A DNA stretch of 64,000 nt from the NCBI GenBank assembly GCA_947462335.1, contig OX381706.1, positions 16,716,784 to 16,780,783 of the forward strand, written 5' to 3'. A program made the position numbers and the translations under genes. The stretch's first letter is position 1. Each line of letters starts with the position of its first letter. This DNA is from Harmothoe impar (Eukaryota; Annelida; Polychaeta; Phyllodocida; Polynoidae). Positions 20,420 through 32,489 of the stretch are shown here, one piece after another. The notes beneath the pieces were generated by a model that did not search any database, was not told the origin of the DNA, and saw only the letters and a list, made by a program, of their open reading frames with translations.

Positions 20420-21055
20420 GAGAGATCCATACTTAGAGCAGACTGTGTCGCTTTCAGTCTGTGTACAATACATGGTTAATCAGAGTAGATTTACAATAAT
20501 GAACAATTCATTTACAAGTCAATATTAATACAATTAGGTTCTTTAGTCCCCACGGGGAAAAGGTGGTATAAATAATATTATGAATTAATCAGTTTACAAT
20601 CACCTGTAATTTGATGAGTACATGCCCAATACCTGCTGCACTTAATATGCATACCGGTATGTGTGGTCACCTTTAAGCGATAACACGGTGCCCTGGGCCT
20701 ACTAGCCCAACTTATATCCATTCCAACATTCTAAGTAATCCATTATAATCACCTTATATGTGTCACCAGTTCTTCGAACTGCGTGTGACGTACATGTGAT
20801 AAGTTACAATCACATAGGAGCATGCAGATACATAGCCAGACATATTTCTTATTCTGGGATGATGGTGGGGGGGGGGTGGGCAGGGGGGGGGGTCGTGATC
20901 AGTTTGACTACCAGTCCTGAGTCGAGGAGGGGGGGGGAGGAAACAAGGGCGGTTAGATGGAGTCTGACTGCCAGTCCTCCAAGGTGTCTATTGAAGTTAT
21001 TGGCAGGGGGGTGGGAGCGGGGGGGTAGTTGGTCTATGAGTCTGAGTACCAGTCC
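20420..21055. other. Flanking DNA with G-rich runs
   Basis: No gene recognised. G-rich runs occur at 20868-20892, 20929-20940 and 21004-21027. Confidence 0.5.
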
Positions 21056-21450
21056 TCAATATTATACCAGGGCCATACGATGGGGTTTGCCGGCAGTACC
21101 TTTCCGGAAAGCTAATTTCGTCTGGGATTTCTGGATTGGGTATTTTAGGTCATCCCACTCATAGATGCCCCTCCACAATGGGCTTTATTGCATATTTGTA
21201 TATGTAAAGCGTCTAGATATGAACTTGACGTTGGTGTCACCTCTCGTTCTGACATTGCCATTTTCATGAATTAAAGGTGGTTTGTGTGACAGTTTGTACA
21301 TATGTGCAAGCAGTTGTTGCAGTCCCCATTTATCTAGTGTGGCCACATTAAAGTGGTCATGCAGTTCAGTCGCTGAGCAGCGCTCATACATGTTGTTATA
21401 ACGACTCACATTAAGCAGCATGCGTCTCATGTGTTGCAGGTGTTCTTAGC
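21056..21450 (-). pseudogene. Non-LTR retrotransposon ORF2, C-terminal remnant
   Basis: On the minus strand: HLQHMRRMLLNVSRYNN, then ATELHDHFNVATLDKWGLQQ, LLAHMYKLSHKPP, NVRTRGDTNVKF, one stop near 21187, then SPLWRGIYEWDDLKYPIQ and KLAFRK. This is the pattern of the segment after the reverse transcriptase in CR1/Rex/Jockey-like elements (RA-A-R-(I/L)-L..., LQ-L...MYK..., R..(R)....-P, and finally LW..LP..I). The gene is 5'-truncated and interrupted. No 3' tail was identified. It is a remnant, not a host gene. Confidence 0.6.
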
Positions 21451-21469
21451 TTCAATACCTCAGCATGCC

Positions 21470-22310
21470 TTTCTAAGAAGCGGAGGGTATTAGAACTAAG
21501 ACACCATCATGGTGACCACAGGGATAAAAAGGAAGACCTGCAGACAGGTTCTGAAAACATCTTAACACTCTTAATACTCTCTTAGTGACTCAAAAACGTG
21601 TGCGACCAATGCCTTGCATCAGCTTCATATGGCATCCTCTGGTTTGATAAAACATCTTCAGTTTTATGAAACATGTTAGCCTTGAGGGATGCAGTTTCCT
21701 TTGTAGGCTTATGCTTTACTTTGATAACTGACAAGTTGAAATACAATTAAATTTTGTCAGTGAGTCTGACCAAAAATGAATTATGCCTTGCTGAAAGCAA
21801 ATCAAACACACATAGAAGATTAAAACAAGGAGCGGAATCTAAAGTAATTTTAACTTGCATCACATATTTGATGATCATCTGGTTATATAACTTTTGACTT
21901 TTCTATGAACTTATTCATCAATTCAAATTTAATGAAATCTGATCTGACAGGGTGCACAGTGAGGGATTTTGCAATATATTGTCATGAAAAGAAACTGGAT
22001 GTTATTATTAATCCAATCCAGCAATATCTGGCTGGCAGGATACAAAAATATCCTAAGGGTTATATTCAAATAGAAACCCAATACAATCACCAAAGCTTAT
22101 TTTCTGCTGGTTGAATGTATTTATAACACATCGCTGGACTATGAATATCAGGACAGCACTTCCCTCTTGGGATTCTTATCGTCGACACACCAGGCATTAG
22201 GGCACGGAGTAGAATGACACAACCGATCATCAGTTCTGTAGACAGTAGAATACTGTTTGTTGGTATGTATATGTGGTACAGCTGCTTTATGTTACCCATG
22301 ATGATGAAAA
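21470..22310 (+). repeat. Interspersed repeat, segment g, copy 2
   Basis: Reverse complement of 4680-5480 and related to 39540-40320 in the same orientation. The following sequence to 23430 continues to match 40320-41220 in patches (for example TTAGCATGACCTCCAGGCAC at 23070 versus TGAGCATGACCTCTAGACAT at 40507). Confidence 0.75.
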
Positions 22311-23437
22311 TGACAGACAGTTAAGCCACTCAAAAAAATAAAGTTGTTTCTCATCGCTGAGTGCATCATGAAAATCTTCTTCTTTTTTAGTGTTAGATTG
22401 GAAAAATATTGGCAAACTTGGAATCTAATTGAAGCTTATGCTCTCAATAAAACAGTCAGTTAGGAATAACTTGCATAATAACAACTTTTGAGGATCAATA
22501 CACTCCGAATTACTGTCAGTCACTACATTAATTTGAAAGTCCAAATATCAATATGTCTCAAAGTTGAAAAAATGAAAATTACATAAAAGAATGCCCTCGT
22601 CATATTTGTCACTGATTGGTGATGAGAAACAACCATCTACACATTGAATTTAGATGGACATATCATAGCCAAGATATAGAGACGAAGTGCCATGACATTG
22701 GGGACACTTTGACTCATTATTCACAATTTGGAGCTGAGTTTCAATTTGTGGATAATACAGAAACCCCATTAGTTAAACCGAATAAGCACCCCCACCCTAA
22801 CTCATTCCCCTTGTTAGTGAGCCTCCCTTGTATCTTACTGCCTGTGACATCATCATAATTATTCAAAAAAGAATTAAAGAATAACATTTTCAATCAAATA
22901 GACTTTTAAAAAAGTATTGGAACCAATAGACATTGTGTACAGGCAGGGTTAGATAAGAGGCCTAGGGCTAATGGAACTATATGAGATGAGCTAGACTTAA
23001 TGATAAAGATTTTAATATATCTGGCTTCAGTTTATCAGGTAATGATAAGCCTGATTTATAAGTGTAGCAATTTAGCATGACCTCCAGGCACATCACTACT
23101 AATATTGGCAGGTATCAAGAGATGTTATGATGAAATACTAGTTACTAGCTAATAAGATTGATCCAGCTACACTAGGCAAGCGCTAAGCCCTTGGACATAA
23201 AACCCCCCTTTCCATCCTGTCTTGAAGGTCCTACAGTGGCCACATTGAAAAAGTGTTCATGATCTACTCATCCCTGCAGTGTGCTTCTCTGAGCAAAACA
23301 TGCGAGCCAGAAGATTAAAAGCCAAAGTCACTGGGGCAGAACACTGGGATTAATTCCCCCAATCTCTTCTCCTGCCTCCCCTCAAACCCATATACTGTTC
23401 TCAGTGGTGACCTTTATACAATCACAAATCAAGGCTC
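22311..23437 (+). repeat. Continuation of the mosaic repeat, patchy
   Basis: Mostly unrecognised AT-rich DNA. 23035-23110 and 23230-23430 pair with 40470-40550 and 40980-41220 respectively (shared GATTAAAAGCCAA(A/G)GTCAC and CTTCTCCTGCCTCCC-like blocks). No gene seen. Confidence 0.45.
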
Positions 23438-23657
23438 CAGTAGTAGGGAGGTAAAATTTCAAAAGAAGGCTAGAAATCATTTTATGAGGGATGGAATGTT
23501 AGGGATTGGCATCCATGCCAGACTTGAAGTTTGACCTATATTGAACAAGTTCAGGGTGGATGCCAGCTGAAATTATCGTTTTTCTTTGAAATAGGGCCCG
23601 ATAAAGGCGGCCATTACCAAAATTCACTATTTCTGATGTAGCTTTGCAGCTAATGAT

Positions 23658-24190
23658 GATAGACATTCAATTTAAGTGTCTACATCCCCATTTTCAGGGT
23701 CTAGCAACATGATAAAGACATCACATGACCTCTCCCATGCATAGTTTATCCAGTATAGGCCTAATAGCAGGAGCCATTATGGAAATTTACCATTTTCACC
23801 ATAGCTTTGCTAATAAGGGTGATAGACATTCATTTCAAATGGCTACATCCACATTTTCAGGGTCTAGGAGCATGATGAAGACATCACAGGACCTCTCCAG
23901 TGCACAGTTTACCAATTACAGGTCTTGACATATGGCAGCCATTGTAGAGATTTACCATTTTTTGCAACATCTCTGTGAATAAGGGTGATAGGCATTCTTG
24001 TAAAGTGGCTACATCCACATTTCCAGGGTCTAGCAACATAATAAAGACATCACATAACCTCTCCAATGAATAACTTTCATATTATAGGTCTCTTTGAGTT
24101 GCCATAACAGAAATCCACCATTTTCACCATAGCTTGCAGATAAGAATGATAGACACTCAAAGTGGCTATATTGATATTCACAGGGCCTCA
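23658..24190 (+). repeat. Tandem array, period about 163 bp (left arm)
   Basis: GATAGACATTC-type unit starts at 23658, 23821, 23987 and 24148. Each unit contains CTACATCC-CATTT(T/C)CAGGGTCTAG and GACATCACA..ACCTCTCC. The complementary copies in the right arm (31300-31690) number about two, so copy number differs between arms. Confidence 0.75.
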
Positions 24191-24379
24191 GGACATATAG
24201 AGCAGCAGCAGAGGGTGGCCTCAGAAGTGATTTAATTCATACAATTACTGAAAGCTACAACATGAATTTTTATCTTGTACAATGTCTCTGGACATGGAAA
24301 AGTGATGTTGTACAAGCTATATCTCGTGCAGGCACATAGAAAACTGCATTTCTATATAATGTGTCACTTCAAATTTTGG

Positions 24380-24930
24380 TATTTTTTTTAAAGCTTGAAA
24401 ACATACAAACCAGGCTTTGCTAGCACCGATATTGACCTTAGAAAAATTCTAATGGTACCTACCCCCCCTTAATTGGATCCAAGGATCACATTGAGACAAC
24501 CCTCATGTTGCTAGGACAAGCGCTTGCTTAGCAACGGCCGTTTTTGCATAGCAACGGGTAGTGTCGGAGCCATGAAAACATACAAACCAGACTTTGCTGG
24601 CATAGATATTGATCTTAGCAAAATTCTAATGGTACCTAACCCCCCTTAATTAATCCAAGGATCACATTGAGACAACCCTCATGTTTCTAGGATAAGCGGT
24701 TGCCTAGCAACAGCTGTTTTTGCATAGCAACGGAGGTGTTGGAGCTATGAAAACATACAAACCAGACTTTGCAAGCACAAATATTGACCTTTTAAAGATT
24801 TTGATGGTACCTACCCCCCTAGAATTGGATCCAAAGATCACATTGAGGCAACCCTCATGTTGCTAGGATAAGTGGTTGCCTAGCGATGACCATTTTTGCA
24901 TAGCAAAGGGCCGTTTAAGAGCTAAGGAAA
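24380..24930 (+). repeat. Tandem array, period about 176 bp (left arm)
   Basis: GAAAACATACAAACCAG recurs at 24397, 24574 and 24749. Each unit contains CCAAGGATCACATTGAGACA, AACCCTCATGTTGCTAGGA and TTTTTGCATAGCAACGG. Units include RFX-type dyads such as GTTGCCTAGCAAC. The mirror array lies at 27980-28560. Confidence 0.8.
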
Positions 24931-25105
24931 TAATTGCACTAGATATAATTAAAAGCATGTTGATTCTATAAACTATGTGCTCTCTTGAGGTTAAACATTT
25001 TCATACAATGGTAAAAATTGATACTGTATTAATAATATATTCTATACTAGAATGTAAAGATATTAGAATATAACACGGTTAATAAAAATGTACAGCAATA
25101 ACCCG

Positions 25106-25478
25106 GTCAACATTGCTTATAGGGGCCAATATGTGTTTTTACTTGGGCAAGCTGATTTGCCCACCCTGGGTTTTGGTCCTCTTTGTCCAGGGCTATCAGT
25201 GGGAGCCCAGATGGGTCAGCCCAGATTCCTAGTGCCCAGCCCTAGCTCAGATTTAGCACACACTATAAAGATGTGCAATAAATGGTAATTTCTGGAAAGA
25301 ATCAGATGTCAGTATGTTTCGAAATATTTACAATGCATTCATGGAAAAAAAAGTTTTGTGGGCTGACACATCTGGGCTCCCACTGGTAGCCCTGGACAAA
25401 AAAGACCATCTACCCAGACATGGGCGAGCCCAGCTGGCACAAGTAAAACACATATGGGCCCCAGGGACTAATGTTGAC
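25106..25478. mobile_element. Inverted-repeat element (MITE-like), 373 bp
   Basis: Arms of about 105 bp: left GTCAACATT..GGGGCCAATATGTGTTTTTACTTG, then GTCCAGGGCTATCAGTGGGA and GCCCAGATG; the right end is the imperfect reverse complement, ending AATGTTGAC. No coding capacity. It lies in the centre of the foldback element. Confidence 0.7.
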
Positions 25479-26560
25479 TTGGAAGTTTTGCTCTCATTTC
25501 AGAATTGGTGAATGTCAAATAATTCTAATGTGCCTTATAATTGATAAAAGATTAAGTCCAATGATGTTAAGAGCCTGCTGTTAGTGCAGTATTTAGCAAT
25601 AATATATTTGATTAGCAACCAATGCTGGGAACTACAGTCATAGACACATATGATACAAAGTGGATATTGATTTAGCCAGAATCAATTACCAGTGGATTGA
25701 ATTTTTATATTCAAGATTATTTGGATTTTTTCATAAGTATTTTGTCCTGCAACCAGAAATATGCCTAGTAACATTCATTTATTCTTAGCAGCAACAGGAT
25801 TTTCTCCAGAGCACTGCATCATTGATATCTATCAATCAACCATAACGCAATTGTACCTAGCCACTCGAAATCATCATAATAAATCCCTACAAAAGATTTT
25901 GATGGCTACAAAACTTCACAGAAATAGAATGGGACCATTCAGATCCGTGTACAGACTGCCAGAGTATTATTTTAATGAATCTGGCTCAACTGGTTGTAAT
26001 GTGCCTTGGAGAATATTTCTGTAGTGTGTTGAGAAGGGGCAGGGGTATCCTGGGAAAACTTTCTGGGAAGTTTTGAGAAATTCTAGTTATAATATATGGA
26101 GGAGAACCCGGTATAATTGGGCCATGGTTTACAGGATGCCTGAAGGTGAAAATTTAGGGATGCATTTCAGAGATTTTCTAGCGGTAATTTGCTGCAGTGT
26201 GTGCAGAGGCAGAGAGCAGTTCTATAAGATGCTTTTCACCTATACCCAACCCACACACTGGTAAAACTACCGCGATGAATTGGGTAGTATGTTGACTATA
26301 TGGTTGGAGCATTCCAACTAGCTGGAGATTGGCCAACTACTGGCAGTTGGTAGTCGGAGGAATAGGTTGGTCCCCAGTACAGACAGCTAAAGTTAAGCAT
26401 TAAGTCTGCTCAATGATGGGTTAGATGGGTACGGTGCAAGATTAAGCTGAAGGTGATGAGGTGTACTCTAGGAAATCAGTAATCTCCATGCCTGAGTGGT
26501 AGGCTTGCTCTGGTAGCCACTGTTCCCCTCCTGTACCGATCCAGTAATGTGGAACATGTG
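25479..26560. other. Interval with nothing recognised
   Basis: AT-rich. The open frames at 25761-26024 and 26073-26264 match no family I recognise and lack splice or promoter context. Confidence 0.4.
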
Positions 26561-26564
26561 TAGG

Positions 26565-26715
26565 TAGACAGCCAAGGAACTGGGGTGTTATGGTTAACAT
26601 TCCAGAATCAGGATAGGGTGGCCTGGGTTCAATTCCTGGCAGTTCTAGGAAATGTTTTTCACCTATAGGCAACCCCAAACAAAAGTAATTTCAGTATTAT
26701 AAAAGCAATGATAAT
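26565..26715 (+). mobile_element. Possible tRNA-derived SINE
   Basis: A-box-like TTATGGTTAACATTCC and B-box-like GGGTTCAATTCC (about 26630) are spaced as in tRNA heads, and AGGAACTG / CAGTTCTAGG could pair as an acceptor stem. An A/T-rich tail follows. It is not a functional tRNA: no convincing anticodon arm is seen. Confidence 0.35.
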
Positions 26716-27640
26716 AATGGAAATAGTGGGAGATCTCCTTCTGCTGTCCTATCCCTCATCATTTCTTCTCCACTCCCCCCTCCCCCTGCACGCCCTGCCC
26801 CCTCTGTATAGGCATGACAGTAATAGATGATAACCTCTGGTTCATTAATTCAGTATTATGTATAATCATTATTGGTTTTAAAGTATCAAGAATCAAACTC
26901 CCACCCCATGATAAGTTGAGGGGGCTGTAATTGTCAGTAGCATAATCTTTGATGTGTAATGTGGTCGGGATCAAAATCTGTTGAATGGATCAAGTGGTAC
27001 ACAATAATGAAGCGTTTAGGTGGGGGTAAACGCATTCTGAATTTAGTAGGCACCTCTTGTTAATTCGCAGTTTTCTTTGAAGGCTACCCCATCACCAATT
27101 GTGTATACCAACTAGATACCCATCTGAACAGGAGACACCGTTGTCAGTAAGCCTTTGATACATAGAGGACAGGTGTGAATGTGGGAGTTAGCTATAACAC
27201 TTGTAGTGGAGCAGATCTCACAGTCACTTTGGCCTGACAGGGATTTTCAAAATTTCTCTACCGCAGGCCCCTTTAAGAAATGATAAGTACCAGGCCTTCA
27301 ATAACCACCTGTCTTGATTAGGGGATGGGGTAACAGCAAGAATAGTAGAGTGTAAGCTATATGGTATTTAGGCTCGTTGGTAACAGGATATCCATGGCAA
27401 TAACCGTTGGGGCCCAAAACACAATATTACCATATATCAGTGATGCTGTGCTCACAATCAAATCTTGTTGCTAGAAGTAAATGAATGTTGCTGAGTATAT
27501 TTCCTGTTGCATTATCACATTATAAGATATTTATGCCAAATCCTAACATAAAGGTGAGTGAGCATTGTCAATGCCTCCTATTCGCACCTCAGCCCTAAGA
27601 CAATGCAATGGATGACAGATGCGTTAGGGCAGAAGGTCAG
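26716..27640. other. Interval with nothing recognised
   Basis: No gene, RNA or repeat partner recognised. A C-rich patch lies at 26771-26795. Confidence 0.4.
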
Positions 27641-27960
27641 TTATTGTGCCAGTTGCTAGGCATGGAATGTTTGGAATTGCTGTTGCTAGGTAACAGAGTG
27701 CTCCTAGCAAAATGACAATAGTTCCAATAGAATCCCCAGGGTCTGTATACTGGTGGTAAGTATGGCCAAAAACCTTCTATCCCCCCTATTGTGCTGGTTG
27801 GTAGGCATGGATCGTTTGTAATTGTTGTTGCTAGATAACAGAGGGGTCCTAGCAAAATAACAATAGTTGCAATAGAATCCCCAGGATCTGTACACTGGGG
27901 GTAGGTATTGTCAAATCCCTTTTATTCCCACCTATTGTGCTGGTTGATAGACATGGCATT
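27640..27960 (+). repeat. Tandem repeat, period about 145 bp
   Basis: Two units plus a partial third, with CAATAGAATCCCCAGG at 27725 and 27870 and GTTGTTGCTAG(A/G)TAACAGAG in each. Each unit has (T)CCTAGCAAAAT and GTTGCTAGG half-dyads like those in the neighbouring array. Confidence 0.7.
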
Positions 27961-27974
27961 TTTTGGATTTATTA

Positions 27975-28725
27975 TTGTATGAACATTGGTAACATTTTGA
28001 TTGGGCCTGTTGCTATGCTAAGACTGCTGTTACTAGGCAACCAGTTGTCCTAGCAACATGAGGGCTGTCTTAATGTGATCCTAGGATCCAATTCAGGGGC
28101 GTAGGTACCATCAAAATTCTTCTAAGGTCAATACCTGTGCTAGCAAAGTCTGGTTTGTATGTTTCATAGCTCCGACACCGCCCATCGCTATGCAAAAACG
28201 GCTGTTGCTAGGCAATCAGTTGTCCTAGCAACATGAGGGTTATCTCAATGTGATCCTTGGATCCAACTAAGGGGGGGTAGGTTCCACCAGAATTTTGCTA
28301 ATGTCAATATCTGTGCCAGCAAAGTCTGGTTTGTATATTTTCATGGCTCCGACACTACCCGTTGCTATGCAAAAACGGCCGTTGCTAAGCAAGCGCTTGT
28401 CCTAGCAACATGAGGGTTGTCTCAATGTGATCCTTGGATCCAATTAAGGGGGTGTAGGTACCATTAGAATTTTTCTAAGGTCAATATCGGTGCTAGCAAA
28501 GTCTGGTTTGTATGTTTTCAAGCTTTTAAAAAAATACCAAAATTTGAAGTGACACATTATATAGAAATGCAGTTTTCTATGTGCCTGCACGAGATATTGC
28601 TTGTACAACATCACTTTTCCATGTCCAGAGACATTGTACAAGATAAAAAATCATGTTGTAGCTTTCAGTAATTGTATGAATTAAACTCTCTAAATATTGC
28701 TCTTTTCAAGAGCCTGCTGCTGCTC
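27975..28725 (-). repeat. Right-arm array complementary to 24200-24930
   Basis: Units contain the complements GTCTGGTTTGTATG (about 28147, 28326, 28500), GTTGCTATGCAAAAACGG and TCCTAGCAACATGAGGGTT. The outer part (28560-28725) mirrors 24200-24390 almost base for base. Confidence 0.8.
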
Positions 28726-28767
28726 TAATATAAGTGGCGTCAATACTGGCATTTTAGTATGTTTAGT

Positions 28768-28986
28768 ACGCACAGAAAAGAATTAGAATCACTGTGACTC
28801 CCAACTTGATCACTGAGGTAACTCTCCCCAGGACTCTAGAGTGACTCCTTAACATTAGCAGGACTCTATAATAACTGCATAATGACTCCCATTCTAAGAC
28901 TCCTTAATGTTTGGGAGTAACTTTAGAGTTGTGATCAAGTTCAGACTCCCATTTGGGAGTCACCACGATTCTACTTCTTATCTCTG
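28768..28986. mobile_element. Inverted-repeat element, CACAGA(G)AAAAGAA family
   Basis: Left end CACAGAAAAGAATTAGAATC, right end the complement GATTCTACTTCTTATCTCTGTG. Inner repeats of GACTCCC and GGGAGTC. The same family is at 48894-49959; 45406-45657 is a relative. Confidence 0.7.
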
Positions 28987-29966
28987 TGTATGTTATCCAG
29001 TGCATAGTCAATAAGTCAACTTTTAGCAAATAGCTTGACCATATATCCTCCTACTTCATATTTTGTTCTTGCACGCAATGATGTCCTAAGCACATGCTAC
29101 TGTACCATCATGTCTAAGCACCCTGCACTTACAGATTTGGATGCATGGTTACGCTTTGGTGCTAATACAATAAAACAGTTATTCAAGATTGATTTGTGGC
29201 GCCTAAAATATATATTTGAAGGCTGCCCTACCCTAGGCACAAGACTGGTGCTCATTCAAAACCTGGTTTTCAATATCCCTCAGTAAAGGTAATGCATAAA
29301 ACACCTTAAAATAAATACAGTATACATGAATAGCATAAGGGTATGAATAGCATCTTCCAGAATATATCAAAATGAGTTACAATCTTAAAGAATAAAATGT
29401 CAGTCAGTCAATTTGTGAACCATGCGAGTAATTTGTTTTGAATCCTATCCTGACCTTGAAAAGGGTAGGTGGATCAGGATTGGTTCCTATGGAGAAATCG
29501 ACAAAGTACTATGACTTCAGATACAAATACTATACATTAGGCTATAGCTGCAATTGCCTGAGGATTACTTGATGTTGCAAGTATGAGGGACATTTTCCTT
29601 CTGTTTATTACTAGTCATCTATATGTTTATCAGGTTTCTATCTCCCCTAGGTCATACTGAAACCTGGCCCTGAACCCTCAAAACTGGGCAGCTGTGAGAG
29701 GTTAATATCCTAGTGCACATGTATCTCTAATTTCTTATGGCAAACATTACCTTTCTATGCTTGGAGGAATAGTTCCCCTTCTTTCTACCATAAAGAGAAG
29801 AGTGGATTATGCATAGGCTATATATGCTCAATGCTTTGGCAACATATCATTGAAATGTATCATTACTGTGCCTCTGTTGCATGTACGCTTGCTTTCTTTT
29901 AAATTAGCTCTGGTTATATCCTCAGCACTGTTGTATTCCTGAGGATATTTGGGAAACCCCTTTCAC
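28987..29966. other. Interval with nothing recognised
   Basis: AT-rich. An 83-codon frame (29035-29286) has no recognisable domain and no gene context. Confidence 0.4.
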
Positions 29967-29970
29967 TTAA

Positions 29971-30137
29971 CCCTCTGAAGCTGACAAAAAAAGTATTTGC
30001 TGATAATAGGGACAATATGTCATGCAGAAACCTCCCCTCAAGGGTCAGACTATGCTACATCCCATAGAATTATGCTGGCTAAAGCTGGTGCTCGGCCAGC
30101 CATGTCATCAACTATAGTTGGTGCTCTCCATAAAGGG
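29971..30137. mobile_element. TTAA-flanked MITE (piggyBac-like), 167 bp
   Basis: TTAA on both sides (29967-29970 and 30138-30141) with ends CCCTCTGAAG and ATAAAGGG. The inner GCTCGGCCAGCCATG..ACTATAGTTGG matches, inverted, the element at 30713. Confidence 0.6.
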
Positions 30138-30141
30138 TTAA

Positions 30142-30708
30142 GTCAGACCTTCCTCCAATACATCCCTAACCTTTAGGTGTGGCTAAGCAATGAAAACTTC
30201 CATGACAGGTTTGCCCAGTTAGTATTTTAGAATAATGAAATCTAAGGAAGCCAAGATGATAAGTGCACATAAGCTGGTACCAGCATACTGCATTATCTGT
30301 AATGGCAAACCCAACACTCCATCAAGAGGCAAAACATAGTTATCATTATAGACTAGACACACAATGTTAACATTATTATAAGTAAAACAGTTTAAGCTTT
30401 CATCAAAGCCCATTAAACTGACCATAACATGTCATATACCAAGGCATGTTCCTACTTTATGAAAAGCAATACCTTGCTAACTCACTGAATACTAATTGAA
30501 AATTAGGTATGGTATCAAGATTTAAGATGGTGGTGTTCTCGTTGCAGTGTACTCAAACAACCTTTTCTGAAGGGTTTTACATTTTACGGATAAGCATCTT
30601 CAAACTGGACATAGATGATAACATGCACCAATGTAGATGATAGGAAGGGATTTCTCTGTTATTAAGTACCACCACAATTGAAGCATTGATGCAAACATCA
30701 GAAGCTAG
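30142..30708. other. Interval with nothing recognised
   Basis: No gene or repeat recognised by eye. Confidence 0.4.
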
Positions 30709-30712
30709 TTAA

Positions 30713-30914
30713 CCCTTTAGGGCCGAGCATCAACTATAGTCAACGCCATGGCTGGCCGAGCATCGACTATAGACGACGCCATGGCTGGCCAAGCATTGAC
30801 TATAGTCGACATAACTCTATGGGAATCAGCAAAGGCTCGGCCCTAGGGGAAGTTCCTGTGAAAATGTCTCGCCCCCATCACCAGAAAAAGAAATTTTTGG
30901 TTGGCCTTAAAGGG
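30713..30914. mobile_element. TTAA-flanked MITE (piggyBac-like), 202 bp
   Basis: TTAA at 30709-30712 and 30915-30918, ends CCCTTTAGGGCCGA and GGCCTTAAAGGG. Contains three copies of GGC(C/T)(G/A)AGCAT(C/T)(A/G)ACTATAG separated by GACGCCATGGCT. Confidence 0.7.
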
Positions 30915-31264
30915 TTAAGGCTCAGTTACATATTAGCCTATTACAAAAGGCCAAGGATTTATAAAGTAAAGATATAATATGGGATCATTATAATATTTTT
31001 GTATCACAGGTTATCAAATCTACACTTACTAACATACCTTCATAACTACAATCATAGGCATACTGGTCTTTTGATCCCTCTATTCTCCTTGATTGTATAT
31101 GATTCTAACCTTTGTAGGCCTTTATGATGCATATCTAAAGATTGATATATGATCGCCAGGTGACTATATCCCCTGTTTACAGAGAATATGTGCTCATATG
31201 GGCAGAGTGAAAGAACTATATAATGAATAGAAATTGGATCAAATAGGTTGATATCAGGCAAAAA

Positions 31265-31894
31265 AAAAAAGGTCAACAATGTATGGGATAAGATGCCACC
31301 ATTGCATCCCTAGACCCTGGAAATATGGATGTAGCCACTTTATATGAATGTCTATCACCCTTATTTGCAGTACTATGGTGAAAATAGTAAATCTCTGTCC
31401 TGGCTACCATGTATTGAGGCCTATTGTTGGTAAACTGTGCACTAGAGAGGCCAATTGATGTTGTCATTATGCTCCTAGACCTAGAAAATGTGGATATAGC
31501 CACTTGAAATGAATGCCTATCACCCTTATTAGCAAAGCAATGACGAAAATGGTAAATTTTGATAATGGCTACCATTATTAGGCCTATAATGGGTAAAATA
31601 TGCATGGGAGAGGTCATGTGATGTCTTTATCATGTTGCTAGACCATGAAAATGGGGATGTAGACACTTAAATTGAATGTCTATCATCATTAGCTGCAAAG
31701 CTATATCAGAAATAGTGAATTTTGGTAATGGCCGCCCTTATGGGGCCCTATTTCAAAGAAAAACGATAATTTCAGCTGGCATCCACCTTGAACTTGTTCA
31801 ATATAGGTCAAACTTCAAGTCTGGCATGGATGCCAATCCCTAACATTCCATCCCTCATGTGGTAAAATTTCAAGATTCTGCCTCCCTACTACAG
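31265..31894 (-). repeat. Outer right arm of the foldback element
   Basis: Reverse complement of 23438-24190 minus one or two tandem units. Contains GGCATCCACCTTGAACTTGT and GGCATGGATGCCAATCCCTA, complementary to the left arm near 23505-23570. Confidence 0.8.
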
Positions 31895-32480
31895 GGCCTG
31901 CTATACTCAATACTGGAGGACTTGGCACGCTGGCCTACTGGGAGGTCATAATCCTCCATTGTAGGTAATGCCTTATTAACATGAGACAATATCATGATAC
32001 AATACATCATTTAAACAATTCATTGAAATTGCCTTTTAGCGAACATCTTACCTCGGAATCCCTCTGTCCATCTTTCCCTATAAGATGGACAGAGAGCTTA
32101 GCGAGTGATAAATTTAAATACTGGGCATTTGAGGGAGCAATAACATCACTTGCCCAGGTACCACTTAGTAGACTAGAACAGTGCTAGAGTTTTGAATGGG
32201 TCACACTCAGAGATTCTGCTACTTAGTCTTTAGGCTTCCTCAGTGCTGCTGACTGCACTTTGCTTTTAACAGCTTACCAGTAGGTAGCTAAAACTCTGAC
32301 TTGTTGGTACGCGTACCAACCTACCGGTACTCTGGTTATAAACTACAAATACGGAACTACAAGAATGGGTCCACTCATGTTGATGCATACTCAATGATTG
32401 ATATACTCATGCTATATGATACGTAACACATTATTATGGTGAAACAAAAGATACTCAAAATCAAAATAATTCCACCTTGA
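31895..32480. other. Mosaic repeat continuation, mostly unrecognised
   Basis: 31920-31980 resembles 41235-41300. GTTGGTACGCGTACCAAC near 32302 is an 18-bp perfect palindrome. No gene. Confidence 0.4.
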
Positions 32481-32489
32481 GAAATGAGT

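Larger units (their letters stand above)
23438..31894. mobile_element. Foldback-like element with long inverted arms, about 8.5 kb
   Basis: The outer ends are inverted: CAGTAGTAGGGAGG at 23438, with the complement CCTCCCTACTACAG ending 31894. Arms continue inward: 23490-24190 pairs with 31270-31840, and 24200-24930 pairs with 27980-28725. The right arm carries about 2.5 kb of extra sequence (28726-31265) holding three smaller inverted-repeat elements. No transposase was recognised. The unit it interrupts (23.2-23.4 plus 31.9-32.0 kb) is continuous near 41.2-41.3 kb, where CCTACTGGGA(G/A)GT..TAATC matches 31930-31950; that copy is an apparent empty site. The target duplication is unresolved. 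Confidence 0.6.

Noticed and set aside
26565..26715. Functional tRNA gene
   Set aside because: A- and B-box-like motifs are present, but no full cloverleaf or clear anticodon stem; at most a SINE head.
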